From Treponema sp. (lineage in GTDB: Bacteria > Spirochaetota > Spirochaetia > Treponematales > Breznakiellaceae): a stretch of DNA of 45,466 nt. Under the pieces are notes generated by a model that had not been told where the DNA came from, searched no databases, and saw nothing but the letters and a program-made list of their open reading frames with translations. The stretch spans positions 1-45,466 of the forward strand of contig WRKT01000019.1 in assembly GCA_009777995.1 (NCBI GenBank). Reading direction: 5' to 3'. A program made the translations under genes and the position numbers. Below, one piece after another: positions 13,939 through 23,034 of this stretch (position 1 is the first letter of the stretch; the number at the start of each line of letters is the position of its first letter).

Positions 13939-14562
13939 CTAGTCTTCCGTAATGTTTAATAGTTTATTTAAGAATCCAAGCAGCTCCTTGGAAGCATTAT
14001 CAATATCATCAAGATACTCCCTTGTTTGGCCCTCTGTATGGGTCAACTTAAGTATCTGTGTCAATCCAACAATTGCATTCATTGGGGTAAGCATATCGTG
14101 GCTCATATTTGAAAGGAATTCAAACTTTGCATGACTGCTTTTTTCAGCAATCTCCTTTTCGATTATAAGGTGCATCTGATTAATTATCTTCATTTGATTC
14201 TGCACCCGCAATTTTACAATTGCTGAAACAAAGGGCTTTGTTATATAGTCACTTGCACCAAAGGTCAATGCCTTCTCTTCCTCATGCTCGCAATCAATAG
14301 CAGTCACAAAAATAACAGGGATCTGTTGGGTTTTAGGAGATTTCTTTAATTCGGCTAAAACGGCATGGCCGTCCATGCCGGGCATAACTATATCAAGGAG
14401 AACTACATCAGGCAGATGCTCATTTGCTATCTTAATTCCGTCAGGTCCGTTGGAAGCGGAATATACTTTATAGTCAGGGCCTAAAATATGTGTTAGGGCA
14501 ACTATATTAAGATTATCATCGTCTACAATAAGCACACTGTTTTTTATTACTTTGTTTTCCAT
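13939..14562 (-). CDS. Receiver + HisKA protein without an ATPase domain
   Basis: This encodes 207 residues. The receiver domain (about 8-125) has D14-D16, phosphoacceptor D57 (VVLLDIVMPGMDG), T87 and K109. It is followed by a linker helix and a HisKA-type dimerisation helix with NMSHDMLTPMNAI (H155). The protein then ends; no HATPase region exists downstream, since only 3 bases separate its stop from the convergent gene. It therefore cannot autophosphorylate and may act as a phosphotransfer or dimerisation partner. The residue after the His is Asp where Glu is usual. It lies 55 bases after the RsbU-like phosphatase gene in the same orientation. Confidence 0.87.
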   Translation of the reverse strand: MENKVIKNSVLIVDDDNLNIVALTHILGPDYKVYSASNGPDGIKIANEHLPDVVLLDIVMPGMDGHAVLAELKKSPKTQQIPVIFVTAIDCEHEEEKALTFGASDYITKPFVSAIVKLRVQNQMKIINQMHLIIEKEIAEKSSHAKFEFLSNMSHDMLTPMNAIVGLTQILKLTHTEGQTREYLDDIDNASKELLGFLNKLLNITED

Positions 14563-14617
14563 TCTTAATTAATTCCCCTTTCCTTTTAGTTTAATCTTTT
14601 CTATCTATCCTTGTCCA

Positions 14618-16150
14618 TTAATGTTTAATTTCAAGTGCAAGCATTGTAATATCATCTGCTTTCTCTGCTCCTTCAGAAAAATATTCAAGCTGCTCTTTTA
14701 TAAAGGGCAGTAACTCCCTTGGCTGTAAATGAAGGGCTTCGTTCAATACTTCAAGGAGCCGCTCTTCAGTAAATAAGTGTCCGTCATCATTCATTGCTTC
14801 GGTTACACCGTCTGTATATAGATATAGGAGATCTCCCGGCTCCAATAATATTTCTTCTTCCCTATACTCAGCGTCATTTTCCCAACCGAGTATTGAACAA
14901 GGTTCAGTTCTTAGAAATGAATAGTTCTTCCCCGGTTTTTTAATTAAGGGCGGATTATGACCTGCATTTACAAAATTAAGCCTGCCGCTTGGTATATTAT
15001 AGTAGCCAATGAATGCAGTAACAAACATTGCAGCTTCATTATTTTCGCAGAGCATTTTATTTACTGCATCAAAAACTTCGCAGGGGCTCGTTGAAGAAAA
15101 TGCCTTATTTGAAATTAATGTTTTTGTTATAACCATGAAGAGTGCGGCAGGAACGCCCTTCCCTGAAACATCTGCAATTATGACTACAAGATTGTCTTTA
15201 TCTATCATAAAAAAGTCATAAAAATCTCCGCCAACTTCCTTTGCCGGGTGCATTGTGGCATATAGGTCGAACTCGGTTCTGTCGGGGAATGCAGGAAAAA
15301 TACATGGAAGGATTCCTGCCTGTATCTCTGCTGCAATATTTAGCTCAGAGCTTATTCTTTCCTTCTCGGCATAGGTCTTTGTATAAATCTCGATGGATTC
15401 CTGTAAGTCGGCAGTCATCTTATTAAATGCCCTTGCGAAAATTCCAAGCTCATCATTTGAAACAATATCAACACGCATATCAAGATTGTTTAAAGAAACC
15501 CTTGTAACGCCTGTTATCAATTTTCTAATCGGTTTATATATAATTTTGGAAACAAGGAAATAGGCAAGGCAGAGTATTATCATCATTATAATTAATAAGA
15601 TCATTGTAAACTGTGTGTTTAGGCGATCTGTTTCCAAAAACAGCTCGTCAACAGGGGCATAAACCAGAAGATACCAGTCATTCTCCATTACCTTGTTTAG
15701 AGACAGGTACTCGATACCGTTAATAAATACAAATGAGGCGGTAATATTATAGTCGCTCTGCCAGGTTCTGCTTGTCGAATAGATAAGCTCATTGATACGC
15801 CCCATCGCGGTATGTACCGGTATTACTCTGTTAAAAAAATCGATGTATATAAAGGTATTTGACATTATCATATCAGACTCAGAATCGTATAGTAAGAAGA
15901 TGCTGTTTTCAGTAGGTTTTATGTCGGATAACGAAAGTAATAGCTCATCAAGGTTTATGGTACTCTGCCCCGAATCGGAAAATGCCTTATTTGCCCTTTC
16001 TGCCTTTAATTCAACAAGTTTCCTGATGCCGTCGAGGCGCTGTCTTCTATAACTCGTTGTAATTATTGTTGAATAAATTGCAAAGGCCGCAGCCATAGAG
16101 GATAGTAGAATAAGGAAAATGGCAAGCAATTTGGTCTTTATAGAGTACAT
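14618..16150 (-). CDS. RsbU-like membrane PP2C/SpoIIE phosphatase with HAMP
   Basis: This encodes 510 residues. TM1 spans about 7-29, then comes an extracytoplasmic Cache-like sensor region (about 30-180), TM2 (about 183-204) and a HAMP domain (about 205-258). A SpoIIE/PP2C phosphatase domain (about 285-510) shows KEVGGDFYDFF, IADVSGKGVPAALFM, NAGHNPP, YTDGVTEA and KADDITMLAL, so all metal-binding Asp residues are present. Such proteins dephosphorylate anti-anti-sigma factors of the STAS type, but no STAS or RsbW-like gene is in the window. The gene is preceded by regulon promoter copy 3 and is followed by the receiver-HisKA gene, which may be its functional partner. Confidence 0.92.
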   Translation of the reverse strand: MYSIKTKLLAIFLILLSSMAAAFAIYSTIITTSYRRQRLDGIRKLVELKAERANKAFSDSGQSTINLDELLLSLSDIKPTENSIFLLYDSESDMIMSNTFIYIDFFNRVIPVHTAMGRINELIYSTSRTWQSDYNITASFVFINGIEYLSLNKVMENDWYLLVYAPVDELFLETDRLNTQFTMILLIIMMIILCLAYFLVSKIIYKPIRKLITGVTRVSLNNLDMRVDIVSNDELGIFARAFNKMTADLQESIEIYTKTYAEKERISSELNIAAEIQAGILPCIFPAFPDRTEFDLYATMHPAKEVGGDFYDFFMIDKDNLVVIIADVSGKGVPAALFMVITKTLISNKAFSSTSPCEVFDAVNKMLCENNEAAMFVTAFIGYYNIPSGRLNFVNAGHNPPLIKKPGKNYSFLRTEPCSILGWENDAEYREEEILLEPGDLLYLYTDGVTEAMNDDGHLFTEERLLEVLNEALHLQPRELLPFIKEQLEYFSEGAEKADDITMLALEIKH

Positions 16151-16167
16151 TCATCCCCTTATAGCGG

Positions 16168-16212
16168 ATTATATCATGAAAATATGTAAGTTGTCATGAG
16201 TAAATACGCACG
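16168..16212 (-). promoter_or_regulatory. Regulon promoter, copy 3 (RsbU-like phosphatase)
   Basis: On the minus strand CGTGCGT-N2-TTACTCATGACA (16212-16192), then an 18-base spacer and TATAAT (16173-16168), shortly before the start at 16150. The motif is one base shorter and the spacer one base longer than in copies 1 and 2, so the 39-base distance from CGTGCG to the -10 box is kept. GTGCGTA-TT-TACTCAT is a near-perfect dyad. Confidence 0.72.
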
Positions 16213-16238
16213 GGTTTCTATTTTTTGGATTTTTATTA

Positions 16239-16250
16239 TATAATAGAAGA
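16239..16250 (+). promoter_or_regulatory. -10 box placing the MFS start codon at the transcript start
   Basis: TATAAT (16239-16244) ends six bases before the ATG at 16251, so transcription would begin at or next to the start codon. The -35 region is weak (TTTCTA, 3 of 6). Confidence 0.4.
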
Positions 16251-17612
16251 ATGAAGGATATTAAAGTTGGTATAATCGAGAAGCTGGGATATGGTTCAAT
16301 CCATCTTTCAGCAAACCTGCTTGTAAGCTTCGTGAACATGCTCATCCTGTTCTACTTCACGGATGTCTTCGGTATTTCGCCTGCGGTGGCAGGTGCCGTT
16401 ATTGCCTTCGGCCTAATTTGGGACGGGATAAATGATCCCCTGATTGCCCATTACGGGGATAATCATCGTTTCAAGAACGGGGAACGTTCAAGGCCATATA
16501 TGCTCTACTTCTGCATGCCCCTTGCAATAGCCACTGTCCTTATGTTCAGCCCTTTTGCCCTGTCCCAGAACATGAAAGTGGCTTATATCATCTTGATTTA
16601 TCTCATTTTTTATTCTTTTACCACCTTTTGGAGGCTCCCGGGCTTTACCATGCAGACCCTTGCAACGCCTGACTTGAAAGATCGCCTGAGTATAAATGTC
16701 TTTGTTTCAGGCGGTGCCACTATCGGAGCGATGCTCGCAGGCGTCATGTGCTGGCCCCTTGTTAGGCTCTTTTCGGGCCTTGACTCAGGGGGAGAGATGC
16801 TTAACCCCGAGCGGGGCTTCCCAATGACCGCGGGGGTAATCGGGCTCATCATTATTGGAACCTCAATTTTCAGCTATTTTAACTCAAAGGAAAGGGTGTT
16901 CCCAAGGCAATCCAATGAAGAAAAGATAAGCATTCTTGGGTCTTTTAAGATTGCCATTAAAGACCATAATTTCCGCTGGAATACTGCTTTCTCGACCCTC
17001 TATTTTTCTAATAATACCCTTATGATGGCCACCCTTGTGTATTATTGCACCTATGTCTATAGGAGGCCTGCTGCGGCGACCATGATTATGGCCGTTTTCG
17101 CAATCGGCTCCCTCCTTGCCCTGCCTTTCATTAAAAAGATAGACCTGGTAATCGGAAGAAGAAAGGCGATGATGCTTGGCGGTCTTTTGGTTTTCATAGG
17201 TAAAATCCCATTTGTTATTTTTCCATATAATATGACAACCATGTATATAGCTGCACTTACAATGGGTTTATCGGTGGCTCTTAATATCGTTACATTCAGT
17301 ACCACAAGGGCGGAAGTTGCAGACCATATTGAGTATGTTAATAATCGCAGGATCGACAGCATGGTTGTAAACTTCATGGGCTTCATAAATAAGTGCGGGA
17401 CTTCTCTTACAACACTTGCAATAGGGCTTATCTTGCAGTTTACGGGTTATGATGCAAGCTTAGCCGAGCAGAGTCATTCTGTAATTATTGCGATGGTCAT
17501 TATCGTGGGCTGGACTTCGATGGCAGTATCTCTTCTAATGATCTTATGCGGCTCTAGGATTAACATTGAAGATGTCGTAAAGGAAATGAAAGAGGCAAAG
17601 TATCATAGCTGA
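16251..17612 (+). CDS. GPH-family sugar:cation symporter (MelB-like, MFS)
   Basis: This encodes 453 residues with about twelve hydrophobic segments. The first helices contain NMLILFYFTDVFGISPAVAG and IWDGINDPLIAHYGD, where the Asp residues match the cation-binding region of the glycoside-pentoside-hexuronide family (MelB, XylP). The following RSRPYMLYFCMPLAI loop is also typical. The family imports disaccharides, pentosides or glucuronides with Na+ or H+; the substrate here is unknown. It stands alone, diverges from the phosphatase gene and converges on the ABC operon. The mRNA is predicted to be leaderless. Confidence 0.87.
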   Translation: MKDIKVGIIEKLGYGSIHLSANLLVSFVNMLILFYFTDVFGISPAVAGAVIAFGLIWDGINDPLIAHYGDNHRFKNGERSRPYMLYFCMPLAIATVLMFSPFALSQNMKVAYIILIYLIFYSFTTFWRLPGFTMQTLATPDLKDRLSINVFVSGGATIGAMLAGVMCWPLVRLFSGLDSGGEMLNPERGFPMTAGVIGLIIIGTSIFSYFNSKERVFPRQSNEEKISILGSFKIAIKDHNFRWNTAFSTLYFSNNTLMMATLVYYCTYVYRRPAAATMIMAVFAIGSLLALPFIKKIDLVIGRRKAMMLGGLLVFIGKIPFVIFPYNMTTMYIAALTMGLSVALNIVTFSTTRAEVADHIEYVNNRRIDSMVVNFMGFINKCGTSLTTLAIGLILQFTGYDASLAEQSHSVIIAMVIIVGWTSMAVSLLMILCGSRINIEDVVKEMKEAKYHS

Positions 17613-17628
17613 TTTATCAGCACTAATA

Positions 17629-18438
17629 CTAGCCTTTAATTCCTTCCCTTGCCATCCCTGTGACAATATGTTTGCGTGCAAATATGAATAGGATTATCAT
17701 CGGCAGTACCACTATCGTTGCTCCTGCCATCAGCCTTTCGTACCGTACACCTCCCTCTGTTATAAAGGCGTAGAGCCCGAAGGGCAGGGTGCGATTATTT
17801 GTTGAGTTAATAATTAACAGGGGCCAGATAAAGGAGTTCCAGCTTACAATTGCATTTAATAGCATAATCGTAGCAATTGCCGAGAAGGACATCGGCACCA
17901 TTATCCTCCACATATAAAGCCAATTGCTTGCACCATCAACCCTTGCAGAATAGTAAAGGCTGTCGGGAATACTTAGAAAACTATTGCGAAGTATATATGT
18001 ATAAAAGATGCTTGAAGTAAATGGCAGGATAAGGGCAATTATATTGTCGTTAAGCCTTAGCGAGACAATCGTGCTATAGTTTGTTATGATTAGCATTTCG
18101 AAGGGTATCATCATTAATGATAATAAAAGTACAAAAACAATGTCCCTGCCGGGGAACTTTAATCTTGAAAAAGCGAAGGCTGCAAGTACTGTGGTAAAGC
18201 CTGTAAGAATTACACAGCTAAGGGTTACAAAAAGGGAATTGAGAAAGTACCGGCCAAATGGTGCTGTTCTGAATGCATAGATATAGTTCTCGAATGTAAG
18301 GACTTCAGGGAATAGGGTGGGGGGAGTTGAGTTAACTTCGACAGCAGTTTTTAAACTGGAAATTATCATCCAGAAAAACGGGAAGATTACCAAAATGGAG
18401 CCGATTACAAGAGAAAAATAAATAATTGTTTTTTTCAT
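17629..18438 (-). CDS. Carbohydrate-type ABC permease, MalG/UgpE-like
   Basis: This encodes 269 residues with six transmembrane segments. The cytoplasmic coupling loop contains YYSARVDGASNWLYMWRI, the EAA motif of binding-protein-dependent permeases, and the C-terminus GMAREGIKG is typical of the UgpE/MalG subfamily. It is the last gene of a seven-gene operon, 12 bases after its partner permease. Confidence 0.92.
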   Translation of the reverse strand: MKKTIIYFSLVIGSILVIFPFFWMIISSLKTAVEVNSTPPTLFPEVLTFENYIYAFRTAPFGRYFLNSLFVTLSCVILTGFTTVLAAFAFSRLKFPGRDIVFVLLLSLMMIPFEMLIITNYSTIVSLRLNDNIIALILPFTSSIFYTYILRNSFLSIPDSLYYSARVDGASNWLYMWRIMVPMSFSAIATIMLLNAIVSWNSFIWPLLIINSTNNRTLPFGLYAFITEGGVRYERLMAGATIVVLPMIILFIFARKHIVTGMAREGIKG

Positions 18439-18450
18439 TGCCGGGTCTCC

Positions 18451-19362
18451 TTAATAATGCTTCCATTTGCGCTGGATAAATAATTGCAAAAGTGTAAATG
18501 CAAAAACTATAAGAAAGAGTATAACTGCCGATGCTGCTGCAGGGCCGAGCCTCCATCTAATATAAAAGGCCTCGTATAAATAAAACACTACAGTGTATAA
18601 GGAATGCCCGGGGCCCGGCCTTCCGTTAAAGAGCGGGAAAAGTTCCATGAATACTTTTGAGGTTGAAATAACATTAATAATAAGCACAAGGCCGATTGTC
18701 GGTGCAAGGAGGGGCAGGGTAATTTTTGAAAAGATCAGCCATTCTCTTGCTCCGTCTACTTTTGCCGCAACACTATACTGGGGGTTAACACTTTGAAGGC
18801 CCGAAAGGATAATTATTATTGTGAAAGGCATTGTGCTCCATATTCCGTAAATAATAAGTGAAGTAAGAGCATAATTGGGATGACTGAGCCATTGAATCGG
18901 GCTTATTCCAAAGACGGAGAGCAGGAAGTTGAAAAGCCCATAGTCAAAATTATAAAGCCATCTCCAGACAAGTCCGACTGCAACTATACTCGTTACCATA
19001 GGGAGGAAAAAGGAAGTTTGAAAAAGGCTTCGAAGGCGGGTTTTTATGTTCAGCATCATTGCAAAGTAAAGTGAAAGCACCGTTGATATTGGTACTACAA
19101 ACAATACATAGAGGCTCGTATTTCGAAGAGCGTTTGTAAAGTTCCTGTCTTCAAAAATGAATCTATAGTTTGCAAGACCGAACCCGTCGCTCCTGCCCGA
19201 GAGCATCTGATAATTTTCCCTGAATGATAGAATTAAAACATTAATAAAGGGATATATCGTAAAAATTGCAAGCCCTATAAAAAACGGAAGCAGGAATAAG
19301 ACGGGGTCCTTCCATGTAAGGAATAGGCCGCTTACCCTTAGGTTTTTTAGCTTTTCCCTCAT
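18451..19362 (-). CDS. Carbohydrate-type ABC permease, MalF/UgpA-like
   Basis: This encodes 303 residues with six transmembrane segments after a short cytoplasmic start. The EAA loop reads YSVAAKVDGAREWLIFSKITLP. The length of about 300 residues fits UgpA-type partners. Its ATG overlaps the stop of the ATPase gene (ATGA), indicating translational coupling. With the 17629 gene it forms the membrane channel of the importer. Confidence 0.92.
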   Translation of the reverse strand: MREKLKNLRVSGLFLTWKDPVLFLLPFFIGLAIFTIYPFINVLILSFRENYQMLSGRSDGFGLANYRFIFEDRNFTNALRNTSLYVLFVVPISTVLSLYFAMMLNIKTRLRSLFQTSFFLPMVTSIVAVGLVWRWLYNFDYGLFNFLLSVFGISPIQWLSHPNYALTSLIIYGIWSTMPFTIIIILSGLQSVNPQYSVAAKVDGAREWLIFSKITLPLLAPTIGLVLIINVISTSKVFMELFPLFNGRPGPGHSLYTVVFYLYEAFYIRWRLGPAAASAVILFLIVFAFTLLQLFIQRKWKHY

Positions 19363-20414
19363 GCGTACCTTTCCCCTGTTTCCTTATCAAAAAGAAAGAC
19401 ACCCTTATCCTTAAAGGAGAGCTTTACTTCCTTGCCTGCTTCAATACCACTGCTCTCTTCGATAAAGGCTCTGAACTCTCCGCCCTCATGGTTAAAGTGG
19501 GCAAGATTGTCTCTTCCCATTATATAGACTTCATCCACAATGGCTGTAAAATCTTCATTCTCCTTTACAGGCCTTAGGCCCTCGGCTCTGAAGGCCAGAA
19601 CAAGGTCCCTTCCTTCAGGGGCATTTCCCTTATTCGGAATGCGAATGTTTTTATTGTTTGTGTAAAATAGGCCGTCTCTTATAATCCCTGACAAATGGTT
19701 GATTGTCGGTGTTCCGATAAACCCCGCAGTAAAAAGGTCTACAGGGTTATCATATAATTCTCTGGGGCTGGCGTATTGGTGAACTTCACCTAATTGTAAT
19801 AATGCGACCTTGTCAGAAATACTTGCAGCCTCTTCCTGATCGTGGGTAACAAAAACGGTGGTAATGCCCGTATCCTTCTGAACCCTGCGAATCTCCTCCC
19901 TCATCTCTATGCGAAGCCTCGCATCCAGATTGCTCAAAGGCTCGTCAAGGAGCAAGATGCTTGGCTCTTTGGAAAGCGCCCTTGCAATTGCAACCCTCTG
20001 CTGCTGCCCCCCTGAAAGCTGCCCCGGCTTCCTTGCAAGCAAATCCTTAACACGAACCAGCTCTGCAAACTTCTCTGCAATTTCTTTCCGTTCTTTCTTT
20101 GGTACTTTTTTTACCATTAGGGGAAAGGAAATATTTTCGAGCACAGTCATGTGGGGATATAGGGCATAGTTCTGGAAAACCAGCCCGACACCCCTTTTAT
20201 CGGGGGTAAGGTTAGTGACATCCTTATTATCAAAGAGGATCCTCCCCGATGTCACGGGAAGAATGCCTGAGATGAGATTCAGGATGGTTGTTTTTCCGCA
20301 GCCGCTTGGCCCGAGCAGGGCCACCAGCTTTCCGCTGTCAAAGGTAAGGGACACATCCCGCACCGCAACTACGGTGCCGAAGTCCTTTCTAATTTTCTCA
20401 AGGGTTATTTCCAT
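19359..20414 (-). CDS. ABC importer ATPase, UgpC/MalK-like
   Basis: This encodes 351 residues. Walker A GPSGCGKTT (about 34-42), the Q-loop, signature LSGGQQQR, Walker B ILLLDEPLSNLDA and the H-loop FVTHDQEEA are all present and intact. The C-terminal regulatory TOBE/OB region (about 235-351) is shorter and less conserved than in MalK. It energises the two permeases encoded downstream. It starts two bases after the stop of the phosphodiesterase gene. Confidence 0.93.
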   Translation of the reverse strand: MEITLEKIRKDFGTVVAVRDVSLTFDSGKLVALLGPSGCGKTTILNLISGILPVTSGRILFDNKDVTNLTPDKRGVGLVFQNYALYPHMTVLENISFPLMVKKVPKKERKEIAEKFAELVRVKDLLARKPGQLSGGQQQRVAIARALSKEPSILLLDEPLSNLDARLRIEMREEIRRVQKDTGITTVFVTHDQEEAASISDKVALLQLGEVHQYASPRELYDNPVDLFTAGFIGTPTINHLSGIIRDGLFYTNNKNIRIPNKGNAPEGRDLVLAFRAEGLRPVKENEDFTAIVDEVYIMGRDNLAHFNHEGGEFRAFIEESSGIEAGKEVKLSFKDKGVFLFDKETGERYA

Positions 20415-20416
20415 TG

Positions 20417-21715
20417 TTATCCCTCTATTAAGTCTTCAAGTACTTTTCCGTCTGTGCCGGTCATATTAAGCCCGAGCATGCGCGCCATTGTTGGTGCTTC
20501 ATCTACCATCTTGGCTTTTTCGATGATGGCTCCCTTTTTTACACGAGGTCCAAAGGCCATAAAGGTGGTGGTTTCCACGCGATCGGGCAGACCTCCGTGT
20601 GAACCTCTTCCTATATGCTTATGGCCGGGTATCTTTTCTTTGAAAATATCCGGCTCTTTAAGACCCTCCCAAAAGCTCAAATTGCGTCTGCTTTCAATTA
20701 CAAAATCAAAGGGACCTGTCAGGCCGAACTGCTTCTCCGCCGTTTCCTTATCGAATACATGGGCAAGCTGAATAGTCGGGTCATCTGCAAGGGAGAGCAG
20801 GAAGTCATGAACACGGCGGTACATTTCCTTGTCTTCGGGGTTTGACAGCTCAATCCAGGCTGACATTCCAAGTGAATGACAAAGAGCATCGTAACTGATA
20901 AGCTCATTGTTTTCGTTTACCCGGATAAAGCCCTTGTCGCGGAGGAGGATGTTCATGTTTAAGACATCCTCAACGTCAGTCTGTCCGTGATCTCCCATTA
21001 TTACGAAATTGGTATTCTCGTAGTCCCCGTAGCGCCTGACACATTCAAGCAATACGCCGAATTCTTCGTTATGGCGGCGGAGCTGTTCGCTTGCTTCTTC
21101 ACTGTATACTCCATACATGTGGCGGGCGCTGTCAAGATCGCACATCTTTACAAGCATTACATCCGGCTGACCAAAGTCCCTTAAAAGATCAGGGGCTATA
21201 GACATAGTATAATGGTCAAGGCTCCTGCCTTCACCCATCTGGAATCTTCCGTACTTCCACCAATACTGTTCCATAAGTTTCTTCGTTGCAGTGTCTCGCA
21301 GATAGGGCTCAGGTTCCCAGCCCTTATAATTATACGGAACTATCATCGGCATATTAAAGTTGTAATCTGCACCGCCACTTACAGGCCAGCTTATGGAGCA
21401 AGTGCTATACCCCGCTTCCCTTGCAAAATCAAGGAGGGTTGGCGCCTTTACATCAGCTTTCATGCAGAACCAGGGGCTTTGCAGTTTACCTCGTTTAACG
21501 TCTTCGTTTTGAGGTATCCCGTGCTTATTAACATAAGTCCCTGTAAGGATGGAAGTGTGGCAGGTATATGTCATTGTCGGGTAGACAGGCTCTATCACCC
21601 TGACATAAGCGCCCCTTTCAAAGAAGGGCGCAAAATGTTTCAGGGTCTTCATCTGTTCTATGTCACAGGTACAAAGAGCATCAATGTTGAAAACTAGGAG
21701 CTTTTTTTTGCTCAC
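20417..21715 (-). CDS. NPP-type phosphodiesterase/phosphatase (alkaline phosphatase superfamily)
   Basis: This encodes 432 residues and starts with a GTG that overlaps the stop of the binding-protein gene (GTGA). D12 lies in FNIDALCT. The nucleophile motif YPTMTYTCHTSILTG has T49 as the likely nucleophile. DLDSARH (D195, H199), MGDHGQ (D242, H243) and GSHGG near the C-terminus supply the two-metal site of nucleotide pyrophosphatase/phosphodiesterase enzymes. No signal peptide is visible, so it acts in the cytoplasm. Being embedded between the binding-protein and ATPase genes of an importer strongly suggests that it processes the imported solute, probably a phosphodiester or phosphomonoester. 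Confidence 0.88.
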   Translation of the reverse strand: MSKKKLLVFNIDALCTCDIEQMKTLKHFAPFFERGAYVRVIEPVYPTMTYTCHTSILTGTYVNKHGIPQNEDVKRGKLQSPWFCMKADVKAPTLLDFAREAGYSTCSISWPVSGGADYNFNMPMIVPYNYKGWEPEPYLRDTATKKLMEQYWWKYGRFQMGEGRSLDHYTMSIAPDLLRDFGQPDVMLVKMCDLDSARHMYGVYSEEASEQLRRHNEEFGVLLECVRRYGDYENTNFVIMGDHGQTDVEDVLNMNILLRDKGFIRVNENNELISYDALCHSLGMSAWIELSNPEDKEMYRRVHDFLLSLADDPTIQLAHVFDKETAEKQFGLTGPFDFVIESRRNLSFWEGLKEPDIFKEKIPGHKHIGRGSHGGLPDRVETTTFMAFGPRVKKGAIIEKAKMVDEAPTMARMLGLNMTGTDGKVLEDLIEG

Positions 21716-23034
21716 TGTGATCTAAGCTCCTGGTTTGAGGCTCTTTCCGCTTCGGCAAGTGCCTGTGTAGGAGTCATAAGACCGAGGGAAGCAACTTCCA
21801 TCATCTTATCAATTTCTGTGCGAACCATTGCTGCACCGGGAATGCTCGGAAGCCAGCCGATCCGTGCTGATTGCTCCTGAAGAGCACGGGCTGCAATATT
21901 CTGCTGCATAAAGGTTTGGAATGCAGGTAAATTCTGTGCGGCATAAGGAATTGGTGTAGCTCCAAACTCCATTGACCACCTTGCTGCAATTTCAGGCCTG
22001 CTTAAATAGCGCAGGAACTCATAGGAAGCTTGCTCGCGTGCCTGTGTGGAAGTGAATACCACAAAGCCTCCGCCCCAGTTTGGCACAAAGTCAACAGGGC
22101 CTTCCTGCATCATCGGTGCAACAGCAAACTCGAACCTGTCGCCCACTGCGGCAGCAACGAAGCCTATCCCCGCACTTGAGCCTATATAAGAAGCAACAGC
22201 CTCTGAGCCGAAGGGATTTGAGAAAAAGTTATCTGCTCCTACAAGGCGGAATATCCCTTCCTGTACCAGGCCTGAAAACCAGGTAAGTCTGTCTAAGCCG
22301 ATTTGGTTATTGAAACTAACGCTTTTAGTATTAACATCAAGATAGCCTGAACCTGCCTGCATTATTAAACTCTGGAAGAGGTCCACGATACTGTCCGTTC
22401 CGAAAGAAGGTCTTCCTGTATGTGCAGTAATTATTCTTCCATTACGCTCAAGATCAGACCAGGTTCTTGGAACAGAAAGGCCGAGGCTGTCATAGAGTGT
22501 TTTATTATAGAAGAATATAGGACCTGTTGACATGATCGGTATCATATAAACATTGCCGTCTCCAAATTGGGTAATATCACCGTACATACCTGCAGGAATG
22601 GTTGATTGGAAGTTGGGGATGCCAACTCTCGGGTCATTCAGGTAGGGCGTTAAATTAACCAAGCGGCCTTCTGCCACAAAGTTAACTGCCTCCGAAGAGA
22701 AGGTGTTGATAAAGTCGGGGCCCACCCTGTTTCGCACTGCCTGTATCACATTCGGTATGAAGTTGGCAAGGGGCTGGGGTTGTTGAATTACCGTGATCAT
22801 CGGGTTTGCCGCATTAAACTCGTCGATAATTTGCTGGAACTGCGTCACATGGTGATCCGACCAGGTATTCCATACAGTAATTTCGACAGGGCTTGTCAGC
22901 TCAGGTACTCCGCCCGAAAGGTCTCTCTGACCTGCCTGCGCACCATCACCTCGGCGACAGCCGGTAAATAGTAGGGTACCGGCCAAGATCAGGATGATAC
23001 CGGCCTTTGCGATTGTTGCTTTTCTAATTTGCAT
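21712..23034 (-). CDS. Extracellular solute-binding lipoprotein (family 1, UgpB-like)
   Basis: This encodes 440 residues. The signal peptide ends with lipobox LFTGC (C26), followed by a charged linker. The mature domain starts with VEITVWNTWSDHH, then FNAANPMITV and other features of family-1 solute-binding proteins used for sugars and glycerol-phosphate compounds. A GGAGG site precedes the ATG, which lies 11 bases inside the end of the upstream metallo-hydrolase gene. It delivers the substrate to the permease pair. Confidence 0.92.
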   Translation of the reverse strand: MQIRKATIAKAGIILILAGTLLFTGCRRGDGAQAGQRDLSGGVPELTSPVEITVWNTWSDHHVTQFQQIIDEFNAANPMITVIQQPQPLANFIPNVIQAVRNRVGPDFINTFSSEAVNFVAEGRLVNLTPYLNDPRVGIPNFQSTIPAGMYGDITQFGDGNVYMIPIMSTGPIFFYNKTLYDSLGLSVPRTWSDLERNGRIITAHTGRPSFGTDSIVDLFQSLIMQAGSGYLDVNTKSVSFNNQIGLDRLTWFSGLVQEGIFRLVGADNFFSNPFGSEAVASYIGSSAGIGFVAAAVGDRFEFAVAPMMQEGPVDFVPNWGGGFVVFTSTQAREQASYEFLRYLSRPEIAARWSMEFGATPIPYAAQNLPAFQTFMQQNIAARALQEQSARIGWLPSIPGAAMVRTEIDKMMEVASLGLMTPTQALAEAERASNQELRSQ

